A stretch of DNA of 64,000 bases from Sellimonas catena (GTDB lineage Bacteria > Bacillota > Clostridia > Lachnospirales > Lachnospiraceae), in the NCBI RefSeq assembly GCF_045063725.1, contig NZ_CP173695.1; one strand, 5' to 3'. A model generated the notes under the pieces. The model was not told the origin of the DNA, made no database searches, and worked only from the letters and a program-made list of their open reading frames with translations. This document shows, in pieces, positions 26,759-34,724 of the stretch (position 1 is its first letter; each line of letters starts with the position of its first letter). The translations under genes were made by a program, and so were the position numbers.

Positions 26759-27685
26759 ATGCCAAACGAACTGAACCATGTAACTTCTATCCTTACCCTG
26801 GACGCCGATGCGCAGCTGGAAACGCCGCAGTCCAAAGCGGATCTCATCTGGCACGAGATCCAGAACGCCTACCGCACCCGGAAAATCCTCACCGGGAAGC
26901 TGGGCGGCATTGAGAAAACGGAGGCCGGCAGTCTGATCGCCATTATCTATTACAAGGACTTCCGTACCGTCATCCCCATCTCGGAAATGATGCTGAATCT
27001 TGTCCAGGATAACGCCCACGATTACGGGGAGCTTTCCCTGCGGCAGAATAAAATCCTCAATAATATGCTGGGCTGTGAGATTGATTTCCTGGTAAAAGGG
27101 CTGGATACGAAGACACGCAGTATTGTGGCCAGCCGCAAAGAAGCCATGTTAAAGAAACGTCAGATTTTTTATCTGGATACAGACGCCTCCGGGAAACCCA
27201 AGATCTATGAAGACCGGATCGTACAGGCCAGAGTGATCGCTGTGGCAGAAAAGGTTGTCCGTGCTGAAATTTTTGGCGTGGAGACTTCCATCCTGGCAAG
27301 GGATCTGTCCTTTGACTGGCTGGGAGACGCCAGGGAGCGGTTCCGTGTGGGGGATCACATCCTGGTCCGGATCCTGGATGTAAAGGCAGAGTCCCCGGAG
27401 CAGATCACCGTCCATGCGGATGTGAAAAGCGTGGAAGGCAATACCAGCAAGGAAAATATGAAGAAATGCAAGGTGCAGGGCAAATATGCCGGTGTGGTGG
27501 AAGATATCCATAAGGGAACCGTATTCATCCGGCTCTCCATCGGCGTCAATGCCATCGCCCATTCCTGCTATGATCCCCGCACTGTGGGGAAAAAGGATGA
27601 GGTATCCTTTGTGGTTACGCACATAGACGAAGAGCGCAATGTGGCGGTCGGGCTGATCACCCGGATCATCCGGCAGAACCTGTAA
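26759..27685 (+). CDS. S1-like RNA-binding-domain element protein
   Basis: A 308-residue protein starting at the ATG at 26,759 after AGGAGG. The C-terminal third shows two S1/OB-like repeats (RFRVGDHILVRILDV; KCKVQGKYAGVVEDIHKGTVFIRLSIGVNAIAH). The N-terminal half has a helical region. Such proteins recur next to coupling proteins in Firmicutes elements; their role is not known. It is the last gene of the first conjugation block and is followed by a bidirectional terminator. Confidence 0.6.
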   Translation: MPNELNHVTSILTLDADAQLETPQSKADLIWHEIQNAYRTRKILTGKLGGIEKTEAGSLIAIIYYKDFRTVIPISEMMLNLVQDNAHDYGELSLRQNKILNNMLGCEIDFLVKGLDTKTRSIVASRKEAMLKKRQIFYLDTDASGKPKIYEDRIVQARVIAVAEKVVRAEIFGVETSILARDLSFDWLGDARERFRVGDHILVRILDVKAESPEQITVHADVKSVEGNTSKENMKKCKVQGKYAGVVEDIHKGTVFIRLSIGVNAIAHSCYDPRTVGKKDEVSFVVTHIDEERNVAVGLITRIIRQNL

Positions 27686-27697
27686 GGCAATAAAAAT

Positions 27698-27735
27698 GGC
27701 AGCGCTATCAACCGATTAAGTCTGATAGTGCTGCC
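27698..27735. terminator. Bidirectional terminator
   Basis: GGCAGCGCTATCA and TGATAGTGCTGCC form a 13-bp stem. It is followed leftward by ATTTTTATT, so it ends the leftward three-gene operon as well as the rightward conjugation block. Confidence 0.85.
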
Positions 27736-27760
27736 AAATAATATTATTTGTATTTAGCTC

Positions 27761-28468
27761 TTATAACTTATTTTCATTAATTCTATCTGGGAGTGTATCC
27801 AAGGTTTCCAGTAATGCATATGCATATTTTTCGCATAAAACAGAATGTATTTTTTCGTTAACTCCCAATCTCCAAAATAATAGCACTCCTATATCTACAA
27901 AAATTAAAATTATATTTCTTTTCGATTGAACGAACGAGAGAGGTGTTGTGGGAACTGAAGAGATTATCAGAATGAGAATTGCTACAATCGTAAACGCAAT
28001 TCCGACGGATTTAAGGCTAATCAAATTTTTATAAAATCCACACAGCATATTTTCTTCTTGTACAAGTTTATTATTGCGTGTATTACTTCGTAGCCATTGT
28101 ATGGCGCTGTAACACGTTTGTCTGAACTCTTCAGAATCTACTGGTTGGTTCATGGCTTCAAAACTTTTATCAATTTCACTTAATTTTCTGTAATAACGTT
28201 GCTTGGTTTTTCCGTCAATATGTGCATCATCTATATATAAAAATTCTGCGGCAGTATTTCTACGTTTTCCCCCTCTTTGCTTATATCTCTGCAAAGCGAA
28301 AAGATAATTCGAAAATGATGTCATAATAGCTACCAATACAACAGAGAAAGTGAAACTCCGAACAGGTTTATAAACGACATATAGTGTTAAAATGATAGGT
28401 GCTATTATAATGATATAAACAGATACCCTTGCACGAATGTTATAAGAATCAAAAATTTTTATATCCAT
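27761..28468 (-). CDS. Four-TM membrane protein, candidate effector of the MBL operon
   Basis: A 235-residue protein starting at the ATG at 28,466-28,468 with GAGGAGG. Two membrane helices lie near the N-terminus (VSVYIIIIAPIILTLYVVY; FTFSVVLVAIMTSFSNYLF) and two near residues 155-205 (VGIAFTIVAILILIISS; NIILIFVDIGVLLFW). Between them is a charged cytosolic part. The layout is like membrane-perturbing effectors of defence systems, somewhat like SLATT proteins, but I cannot assign a family. It is the third gene of the operon with MBL-fold and unknown proteins. Confidence 0.6.
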   Translation of the reverse strand: MDIKIFDSYNIRARVSVYIIIIAPIILTLYVVYKPVRSFTFSVVLVAIMTSFSNYLFALQRYKQRGGKRRNTAAEFLYIDDAHIDGKTKQRYYRKLSEIDKSFEAMNQPVDSEEFRQTCYSAIQWLRSNTRNNKLVQEENMLCGFYKNLISLKSVGIAFTIVAILILIISSVPTTPLSFVQSKRNIILIFVDIGVLLFWRLGVNEKIHSVLCEKYAYALLETLDTLPDRINENKL

Positions 28469-28478
28469 TTGCACCTCC

Positions 28479-28919
28479 TCATAATGCTTTAAAATTCTCT
28501 TTAATCCGTTTCAAAATGTCTGTTTCTTTTGAATTATAGAAATTCAACTCAGATTCTGTTATCTCAAATCCAAAGCCGTAATTATCACCTGCATAACAGT
28601 ATGATATTTCATTTTTCGAAAAAGACGTAAACCACTTTACTTTATTTTTCTTGTATATTTTTAAGTAATTGGCATAACAGGTAATGAAAACTATCGTTTT
28701 TTCCTCTATCTGGTCAGCATTGTGAGCCAAATACTTTGCAATTTGATCATAATGCCCAACCAAAAACAAAATAGATGGTTCCGCTACGCCTAATGGCGTA
28801 AGCGGAATGAATCCATCTATTGTGTTTTGAGGGATAAAGAAAAGATGAAATATATCATAAAGATACTCCTGTCGTCCAGGGATTTCATATGCCTGAGTTT
28901 CTGCAACCAAGTATTTCAA
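28479..28919 (-). CDS. Unknown protein of the MBL operon
   Basis: A 146-residue protein with no family I recognise. Features seen: EIPGRQEYLYDIFHLFFIPQ, a hydrophobic strand (EKTIVFITCYANYLKIY) and a C-terminal YNSKETDILKRIKENF. The TTG start follows AGAGGG and lies at the stop codon of the MBL gene, so the two are translationally coupled. It sits ten bases before the membrane gene. It may sense or bridge the other two proteins. Confidence 0.55.
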   Translation of the reverse strand: MKYLVAETQAYEIPGRQEYLYDIFHLFFIPQNTIDGFIPLTPLGVAEPSILFLVGHYDQIAKYLAHNADQIEEKTIVFITCYANYLKIYKKNKVKWFTSFSKNEISYCYAGDNYGFGFEITESELNFYNSKETDILKRIKENFKAL

Positions 28920-28920
28920 A

Positions 28921-29787
28921 TCAGAGCCCTCTAAAATACGAACGAACCGGTATGTTTGTTAAGCTTGAATTCCATCCTGTGCAAATCTGATCTCCAGTCT
29001 TCGTGTTTTTGATAACATAACCTCGTTTGGGTAAATCTTTAGATCCTCCATTGGTGTTGCCTGTATTATCGGATACATAATATGTAATCCCAAGAGATCC
29101 TTTCTGCTCAAAAATACTATCTGCCTGTTCTTTTTTCCCATGGTGTGGTAGCTGTATCAGTGAGTATTCCTCTAATTTATCCTTGATGGCTTCATAACTA
29201 CTGTCCCCACATAACAATAGATTATTAGTTCCCACCTTAACTTTCACTTGAGTGCTCACGGCATTTACAACCGTTTCTTTATCAATGGTATCGCCTTGTC
29301 TATTGTCGATACGTTTTGCAACAGCGTCCAATGCATATTCCTGATCCGGTCCTACTATCGTAACTCCCGGACATACTTGCGTATCAGTAAATATATCTCT
29401 CAATTTAACTAATCCGGAAAGAGAATATATGTTTTCAAAAATTTCAGAAATCCTTCTTGTCAAAGAATCTCTAGTTATTCTTTTATCATTTATCCTCTTC
29501 AACAACTCATCTTTATATTTGAGCAACAAAAGCGTGTATATGTCTGAAATTTTATCTTGCTCTATTAAATAAGGAATCCCATCAAAATGATCTCCATCGT
29601 TGTGTGAAAGAACCAATTTCGCTTTTGAGTAACCGCTTTTCTTCATATAATCGAGTACTCTGTCAGCATGTTCTTCACAACCGCAATCAAAAATCACAAG
29701 TTCGCTTCCGGTGTCAATAAGTATACAATCTCCATTATTTGCTCCTGGATCCGTATATCCTTTTGATGATAAAAATTTAACTGTCAA
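28921..29787 (-). CDS. Metallo-beta-lactamase-fold hydrolase (ComEC-like MBL domain)
   Basis: A 288-residue stand-alone MBL protein. It has the early ANNGDCILIDTG segment, the metal-binding motif H62-x-D64-x-D66-H67 in LVLSHNDGDHFDG, a GDS turn near residue 200 (NLLLCGDSSYEAI) and PHHG near residue 221. These are the hallmarks of the MBL domain found alone or fused in ComEC-type proteins, usually nucleases or phosphodiesterases. The start is TTG after AAAGGAG. It is the first gene of a three-gene operon with its own promoter and a structured leader, which suggests an enzyme/effector defence module. Confidence 0.7.
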   Translation of the reverse strand: MTVKFLSSKGYTDPGANNGDCILIDTGSELVIFDCGCEEHADRVLDYMKKSGYSKAKLVLSHNDGDHFDGIPYLIEQDKISDIYTLLLLKYKDELLKRINDKRITRDSLTRRISEIFENIYSLSGLVKLRDIFTDTQVCPGVTIVGPDQEYALDAVAKRIDNRQGDTIDKETVVNAVSTQVKVKVGTNNLLLCGDSSYEAIKDKLEEYSLIQLPHHGKKEQADSIFEQKGSLGITYYVSDNTGNTNGGSKDLPKRGYVIKNTKTGDQICTGWNSSLTNIPVRSYFRGL

Positions 29788-29832
29788 TAAATATTGCTCC
29801 TTTCAGTTTCAAAAAACTACACTTGTTAATTA

Positions 29833-29898
29833 GTTACTACGGGTAGCTAGCCCACTTCATCTCCGGAGTAGCACTCATCTCGTGCATCTGCTAGTAAC
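29833..29898 (-). promoter_or_regulatory. Structured leader of the MBL operon
   Basis: GTTACTA and TAGTAAC close a 66-base domain containing three smaller hairpins (GGGTAGCTAGCCC, an ACT...AGT arm around CTCCGGAG, and GCAC...GTGC). The pentamer AGATG recurs three times. The expected transcription start (about 29,892) falls in the outer stem, so this may be an operator, an RNA switch or both. Confidence 0.5.
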
Positions 29899-29927
29899 AA
29901 GATATCATCACTTCCCAAGAAAGTCAA
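29899..29927 (-). promoter_or_regulatory. Promoter of the MBL operon
   Basis: Read leftward: TTGACT, 17 bases, TATCTT. It directs the three leftward genes ending at 27,761. Confidence 0.75.
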
Positions 29928-30009
29928 GTATATTTTTGGAGATTAAACGGTTTTTTCGTTTTTACTCCGCATTATCATCATGTTAACCTCGTTTTATAAA
30001 ACATTTATA

Positions 30010-30038
30010 TTGATAAATTCGTTTTTATGTGTTACAAT
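30010..30038 (+). promoter_or_regulatory. Promoter of the divergent AAA ATPase
   Basis: TTGATA and TACAAT with exactly 17 bp between them, 30 bp upstream of the ATG. Confidence 0.8.
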
Positions 30039-30067
30039 AAAGCAACAAAACATGAGGTGCTAAAAAT

Positions 30068-31444
30068 ATGCTAATCAAATTTTCGATAACAAATTTCCTT
30101 TCCTTTAATGACAAACAATGCTTTTCAATGGAAGCTGGAAAAGCACGCAAAAACTCCAAAAGGATTTATCGGAACAAAAACATAAAGCTGACTAAATGTG
30201 AAGTTATTTTCGGAGCCAATGCTTCGGGAAAATCTAACCTGGTAGAAGCATTTCAATTTGTTCAAGATATGGTCGTTGATGGACTGCCGCGAGGCTTCAC
30301 AAATAAGTATTTCCGACAAATTCCGGCTAATCAATCTATTCCTTCTTCCTTCAAAATAGAACTTTTATTGGATAATAAACATATCGTTTATGAGTTTTCT
30401 GTCCTATTAAAGAACGGTTCTATTGAAGAGGAACATCTTTATGAATTAACTACTTCAAATCAGGAAAAGAGTATTTTTTACCGCAATTTGAAAAGTAGTA
30501 TTTTCGAAGCTGGAGATTATTTCAAGAATAAAAATGCTGTTGAGAAATTAAATATGTATGGCGAAGACAGTATCGCAGATAGCGAGTTACTTTTTCTTTC
30601 CATAATTAATCACGGGAAAGAAAAAATGTACGAAGACAATCCAGAGTTAAAAATTCTTCGTAAAGTATATATTTGGTTTAACAATTTACTAACTGTAAGC
30701 AATCCAGACAGCATACTAACAGGATATCCTTATTTTTCGAGTTCCAACCTGAATGAAATTGCTAATCTCTTAAATGCATTAGGCACAGGGATAAGTGACT
30801 TAAAAATTGTTGAAGTTCCTGTAGACATTATAAAGAGCAAAGTGCCTGAAGAACTTTTTAATAAAGTAGTGGCTGATCTCGAAAAAAAATCAGCCAAAAA
30901 AGGAAGGCACCATAGTCCTTCCATCATGCTTCGTTCATATAAAGAATTTTATACTTTTGAATTAAATGATAATGACGACTTAATCATAAAGACTATAGAA
31001 TTTAGCCATGAGAGTAAATCTGTTTACTTTAATTTGAAGGAAGAATCGGATGGTACTGCACGGCTTTTGGATTTGATAGAGATTCTTTTAAAAGTTTCTG
31101 ATAATCGGGTGTTTGTTATTGATGAAATAGATCGCTGCTTACACCCTGCAATGACTACACGAATGATAGAATTATTCCTTAAAATGGCAGAGCAACGAAA
31201 TACTCAACTTATTATTACCAGCCATGAATCAAGATTATTAGCGACAGAGATTCTCCGAAATGATGAGGTTTGCTTTGTGATAAAAAATGAAAAGGGCGAA
31301 TCTATACTCAATCCTCTAGAAAAATACCAACTTCGTGCAGACAAAAAGGTTTATTCTGCAATGTTTGATGGTACTTTGAGTGACGTACTTCCTAATTATA
31401 ATGAAGAAAAAATGGAATTTATTCTAAAAAAAGATAGAAGCTAA
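30068..31444 (+). CDS. AAA ATPase of the AAA_15/AAA_21 (Abi/OLD-like) group
   Basis: A 458-residue ATPase starting MLIKFSITNFLSFNDKQCF. Walker A is FGANASGKSN (about residues 48-57), a signature-like segment is EESDGTARLLDL, and Walker B is RVFVIDEIDRCLHP, followed by LIITSHESRLLA. This is the SMC/ABC-type ATPase found in AbiL-, RloC- and OLD-related anti-phage systems. No nuclease or RloB-type partner follows it; it is divergent from the MBL operon and may work with it or alone. It has its own promoter and terminator. Confidence 0.75.
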   Translation: MLIKFSITNFLSFNDKQCFSMEAGKARKNSKRIYRNKNIKLTKCEVIFGANASGKSNLVEAFQFVQDMVVDGLPRGFTNKYFRQIPANQSIPSSFKIELLLDNKHIVYEFSVLLKNGSIEEEHLYELTTSNQEKSIFYRNLKSSIFEAGDYFKNKNAVEKLNMYGEDSIADSELLFLSIINHGKEKMYEDNPELKILRKVYIWFNNLLTVSNPDSILTGYPYFSSSNLNEIANLLNALGTGISDLKIVEVPVDIIKSKVPEELFNKVVADLEKKSAKKGRHHSPSIMLRSYKEFYTFELNDNDDLIIKTIEFSHESKSVYFNLKEESDGTARLLDLIEILLKVSDNRVFVIDEIDRCLHPAMTTRMIELFLKMAEQRNTQLIITSHESRLLATEILRNDEVCFVIKNEKGESILNPLEKYQLRADKKVYSAMFDGTLSDVLPNYNEEKMEFILKKDRS

Positions 31445-31518
31445 ATCATCCTGTTCCCCATTCTTTATTATAGAAAAAGAACTTCGATAAACGTTTGTTC
31501 AAATTAACCGTTATGAAA

Positions 31519-31567
31519 AGTAACCGTATTCCCGATTCACATTGATCAGGAATACGGTTACTTTTTG
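31519..31567 (+). terminator. Terminator of the AAA ATPase gene
   Basis: A perfect 14-bp stem (AGTAACCGTATTCC / GGAATACGGTTACT) is followed by TTTTTG. Confidence 0.9.
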
Positions 31568-31659
31568 CATAATCTATATTCAATCAATATCATAGGCATA
31601 ATATCGGCAACCAGCCATTCATCGGACTGTTTTACTATGATCTCCTATGTAATTTACAA

Positions 31660-32367
31660 CTATTCCGTTTCTTCCACTGCAATCCCCAGTCTCTCAAAAA
31701 ATACCGCCATGTTGGAGTATCTTCCCAGAGATTTTCCATCGTCCATAATGAACTCCCAGGTTTCCCCATAGGTTCCCGGCACATGGAAGGCGTCATCATA
31801 CAAAAACTGAAGAAATTCTTCCGGCTGGTCCTTATACCGCATCGCAATCTCGTATGCCAGATCCTCCTTTGCATCATCATCCAGATCTTCTGAGATATCA
31901 TGGAGTACGTGCTCCAGGTTCCTGGAAAAGTAATAGATTTCATAGGGGAACCCTGCCACTTCTTCCGATTTCATCAGGTGATAGACAATCCTCCGCTTAC
32001 TGATATTGCGCCGAATTAGCCGATCCTTATTCTTCGCCGCAATATACGTATCAAAATATTCAGTTTTCCCGGTATCCGACTGACGGATCTGGGAGGTCGG
32101 GATAAAAGCGCCGTCAGTATCAATGATCTGGACTACCTTCAGGATATCTTCCTTTACGATATACGGATGCTTTCGCAAATATTCCGCCACTTCCGCCTGG
32201 ATCCGATCTGCAATGTATTTCACCGTCATGTCCTCCCCGGCGGTAATGTCCGTATGGAGGACATCAAATTCCAGGTCATGCTCCCTGACCAGTTTGGAGT
32301 ACACAAGAGCCAGCGCATCTTCATCTGTGGGCCCTTCTACCAGAAGCAGGATAATCTTTTTAGTCAT
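31660..32367 (-). CDS. TOPRIM-domain protein, OLD/AbiL/PARIS-like partner
   Basis: A 235-residue protein. It begins IILLLVEGPTDEDAL, the glutamate strand of a TOPRIM fold, and has the paired aspartates in VVQIIDTDGAFI near residue 88. These residues bind metal in nucleases of the OLD group. The gene overlaps the upstream ATPase by 8 bp, so the two are translated together. A separate ATPase plus TOPRIM protein is the arrangement of PARIS- and AbiL-type abortive systems; the exact type is not assigned. GC content is like the element backbone. Confidence 0.65.
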   Translation of the reverse strand: MTKKIILLLVEGPTDEDALALVYSKLVREHDLEFDVLHTDITAGEDMTVKYIADRIQAEVAEYLRKHPYIVKEDILKVVQIIDTDGAFIPTSQIRQSDTGKTEYFDTYIAAKNKDRLIRRNISKRRIVYHLMKSEEVAGFPYEIYYFSRNLEHVLHDISEDLDDDAKEDLAYEIAMRYKDQPEEFLQFLYDDAFHVPGTYGETWEFIMDDGKSLGRYSNMAVFFERLGIAVEETE

Positions 32368-33748
32368 GGGCGCCTACCTTTCCGGCCCGGCGCATCGCCA
32401 GTTCCATCTCATAGATATTTGTCTCATTATAAAGTTTCTCCTTCTGTCCGCCCAGCTTGATGCTCCGCAAGTAGGAGAGCCTTGTATTCTGCGTATTCTT
32501 AATATAGGCAGATTTGATGTAGCGGTTGTTCGGATTGACGGTGGTATAGATTAGGAACTCATTTTGCAGGACTTCCAGCGGGCGCAGGTTGTGGGAAGTA
32601 AAAATAAGCTGCCCTTTTGCTTTTTCCTGCATGACCTCCAGGCACTCTCCCAGCAAATATTCATAGATCCCGGAATCCAGTTCATCCACGACCAGGCAGT
32701 AGGACTCCCGGTTATAGCAGGCTACCAGATTACTGCATATGGAGATCAGCTTCTTAATGCCCGCCGACTCATACAGCAGCGGTATCCTCGCCTCCCCCCG
32801 GATTGTGATAGCTTCAAACTGGATACCGTCTTTTCCCTTCTCCGTCAGCTTCTCAAACGCATTGTAGATCTCAATCCGGATATCCGGAACCAGGGAGCGC
32901 ATGACAATATTGATCTGTTCAATGGTGCTTTTCACATACGGAAAGATCTCTTTTGGCACCACATTGATGTCCGTGAGCTTGAGCATGATCCCCGTAATCT
33001 TCGGCTTCATGGCATCTGGCCAGTCCACATTTACAGGGATAGTATCCAGGTTCAGCGCCAGAAGCCCGTAATGGGCGTTCTCGATCACTGCCAGGTCATA
33101 CAGGCCATAATTCTGCAATGGTTTTGTCAGAGCATAGATTTTCCCGGCTTCCCCCTGCGCTTTTTCAAACACTTCCTGTGCTTTTTTGGAGAACAGGAAG
33201 GATCCGATCTCAGAGACCTGTTTCTCCTCATTGAAATTCTCTGCAGTCTGCTGCGCCACGCCCAGCGCTACCATGCTCTCCATGTCCCGCTCAAAAGCAG
33301 AATAGTATTTTAACGGGCGGAAAAGCTCCTTCTCCCCTTTCTGATAATCGAAAACCGGCGTCAGGCGTGTCTTTTCTCCCTCTTTTAATTTCTTCGTGCT
33401 GAGTTTTTCTCCGCTCAGGTAGAAGTTGTTCTCCCCGTTTTTGGTCAGTTCCACTTCATATTGTACGAACATGGCATCTTCACCTGTCCGGATCTCAAAC
33501 TCGTACGTAACATGACCGCTCTTGCTGAGCGCATTGATATAATGATAGAAATGAGAGGGTATCCGCTTTCCGGACAGCAGACACTTCAGGAGTACCATGC
33601 AGTCCACAACTACCGTTTTCCCGGAACCGTTCTGTCCGTAAATGCCCAGGATGCTCCCGCTCTTTCCCTGGGAAAACTCCAGCCTGCCATACCCGACATT
33701 CTTAATATTCTTTATTTCCATCGCTGTCAGACGAATCATATGGTGCAT
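32360..33748 (-). CDS. AAA_15-type ATPase, partner of the TOPRIM protein
   Basis: A 462-residue SMC-like ATPase: Walker A GIYGQNGSGKT (about 34-44), Walker B CLVVDELDSGIYEYL (about 350), followed by GQLIFTSHNLRPLEVL. The ATG at 33,746-33,748 has GGGGG nine bases upstream and a good promoter at 33,778-33,806. With the overlapping TOPRIM gene it forms a two-gene ATPase/nuclease unit, most likely an anti-phage or plasmid-exclusion system. Confidence 0.72.
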   Translation of the reverse strand: MHHMIRLTAMEIKNIKNVGYGRLEFSQGKSGSILGIYGQNGSGKTVVVDCMVLLKCLLSGKRIPSHFYHYINALSKSGHVTYEFEIRTGEDAMFVQYEVELTKNGENNFYLSGEKLSTKKLKEGEKTRLTPVFDYQKGEKELFRPLKYYSAFERDMESMVALGVAQQTAENFNEEKQVSEIGSFLFSKKAQEVFEKAQGEAGKIYALTKPLQNYGLYDLAVIENAHYGLLALNLDTIPVNVDWPDAMKPKITGIMLKLTDINVVPKEIFPYVKSTIEQINIVMRSLVPDIRIEIYNAFEKLTEKGKDGIQFEAITIRGEARIPLLYESAGIKKLISICSNLVACYNRESYCLVVDELDSGIYEYLLGECLEVMQEKAKGQLIFTSHNLRPLEVLQNEFLIYTTVNPNNRYIKSAYIKNTQNTRLSYLRSIKLGGQKEKLYNETNIYEMELAMRRAGKVGAHD

Positions 33749-33777
33749 TACAATGTACCCCCTTTGCTTTTTCTTTT

Positions 33778-33806
33778 ATTATATGTTAGGATTCCCGTTA
33801 AGTCAA
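33778..33806 (-). promoter_or_regulatory. Promoter of the ATPase-TOPRIM operon
   Basis: Read leftward: TTGACT, 17 bases, TATAAT. It ends 30 bp from the start codon. Confidence 0.85.
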
Positions 33807-33863
33807 TTCTTATTCTGTTTTTGTTAATTATTTTAACGTAATGAGTTTTACTGTTTGCAAATA

Positions 33864-33966
33864 ATAGAAAAATAGCATCCTCTACCGCCCAAAGTTTAGG
33901 ATGCTATCTCTGTATTACTTATAAAATTAACTGAGGGCATCAGATCTTGCATCTGATTACCTTTCT
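33864..33966 (-). ncRNA. Candidate short transcript (about 100 nt) with an 18-codon ORF
   Basis: Leftward promoter TTGATT (33,997-34,002), 18 bases, TATAAT (33,973-33,978). The transcript would end at a terminator whose 9-bp stem is ATAGCATCC / GGATGCTAT (33,872-33,907), followed by TTTTTCT. Inside, AAAGG and an ATG (33,950-33,952) open an 18-residue ORF (MQDLMPSVNFISNTEIAS, stop at 33,896) whose end lies within the terminator stem. It could be a leader peptide, a small RNA or half of a type I toxin-antitoxin pair. Confidence 0.5.
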
Positions 33967-34063
33967 GAGTTCATTATACACTGGGGGGATGCGAGAAATC
34001 AAGTCCCCCAATTTTATATTTATCTATCACGCCCTTGAAGAACCTGGCAATTTTCTGCTAGAC

Positions 34064-34077
34064 AACTTAGGATTTAT
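34064..34077 (-). repeat. Cassette-boundary motif, copy 1
   Basis: Minus-strand ATAAATCCTAAGTT just after the flavin reductase stop codon, followed by GTCTAGCAGAAAATTG. Confidence 0.75.
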
Positions 34078-34724
34078 CAATCATATTTTTCGATATTTAT
34101 AGTAGCAATAGCTGATTGATTTGGTTCACCAGTAACAAGGTCTTGCGGTGCAGGTACTAACATCATAAAACCATCTTTTCCATACCGTCTTTCATAGCCT
34201 TGTGCGTATTCCTTATCAACAGAAATATGTTGTACCTGTCCGATTACCATAGCCGTAATCCCCGCACCACTTAAATCCTGTATTTCTTTCAGGGTACATT
34301 CCATCGTGAGAAACGCATCGCTGATCGCTGGTGCGTGAATGGTTTTGCCTTTGGAAACAGTAAAGCCTCCTGCGGCAAATTCGTCATCGTCCCATTCATT
34401 CTGATGAATGGTATTTACCAGCTTATCATAGCAGCTTATCGGGAGAAAGTTAATACAAAAGTATTTTTCCCTTTGGATATTGGCATAGGTGTGGGTATGC
34501 TGATACAGGTTGCCCATCACGGCAAAGAAAGCGGTCTTGTCTCCGTGGAAACAACTCCAGGAATGAAAGCACACATTCGGTTTCCCGTTTTCTTTCCAGG
34601 TCGTGACAGCAAAGAGAACAGTCGGTATTCCCGCCGTTACTTCAAAGTGGGAGAACAAATCAAATTCTTCCGGATAAGCCGGCTTAAAATACTGGGGGAA
34701 ATCCTTCCCGATTTCTATTTTCAT
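34077..34724 (-). CDS. Flavin reductase family protein
   Basis: The start is the ATG at 34,722-34,724 with GGAAGGA, giving 215 residues (MKIEIGKDFPQYFKPAYPEEF). The split-barrel FMN-binding pattern is seen in PTVLFAVTTWKENGKPNVCFHSW and HTHTYANIQREKYFCINFLP. These enzymes bind FMN and reduce it or other small molecules with NAD(P)H. The gene overlaps the 3' end of the alpha/beta hydrolase upstream by 41 bp. The substrate is unknown. Confidence 0.75.
   Translation of the reverse strand: MKIEIGKDFPQYFKPAYPEEFDLFSHFEVTAGIPTVLFAVTTWKENGKPNVCFHSWSCFHGDKTAFFAVMGNLYQHTHTYANIQREKYFCINFLPISCYDKLVNTIHQNEWDDDEFAAGGFTVSKGKTIHAPAISDAFLTMECTLKEIQDLSGAGITAMVIGQVQHISVDKEYAQGYERRYGKDGFMMLVPAPQDLVTGEPNQSAIATINIEKYD

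Noticed and set aside
29833..29898. A tRNA-like cloverleaf (7-bp closing stem, three arms)
   Set aside because: There is no T-loop consensus, no anticodon arm of proper size and no CCA; the pairing is better described as a structured leader or operator.
32564..33313. 249-residue ORF on the plus strand
   Set aside because: It lies antisense to the AAA ATPase with Walker motifs; no start signal or family is visible.
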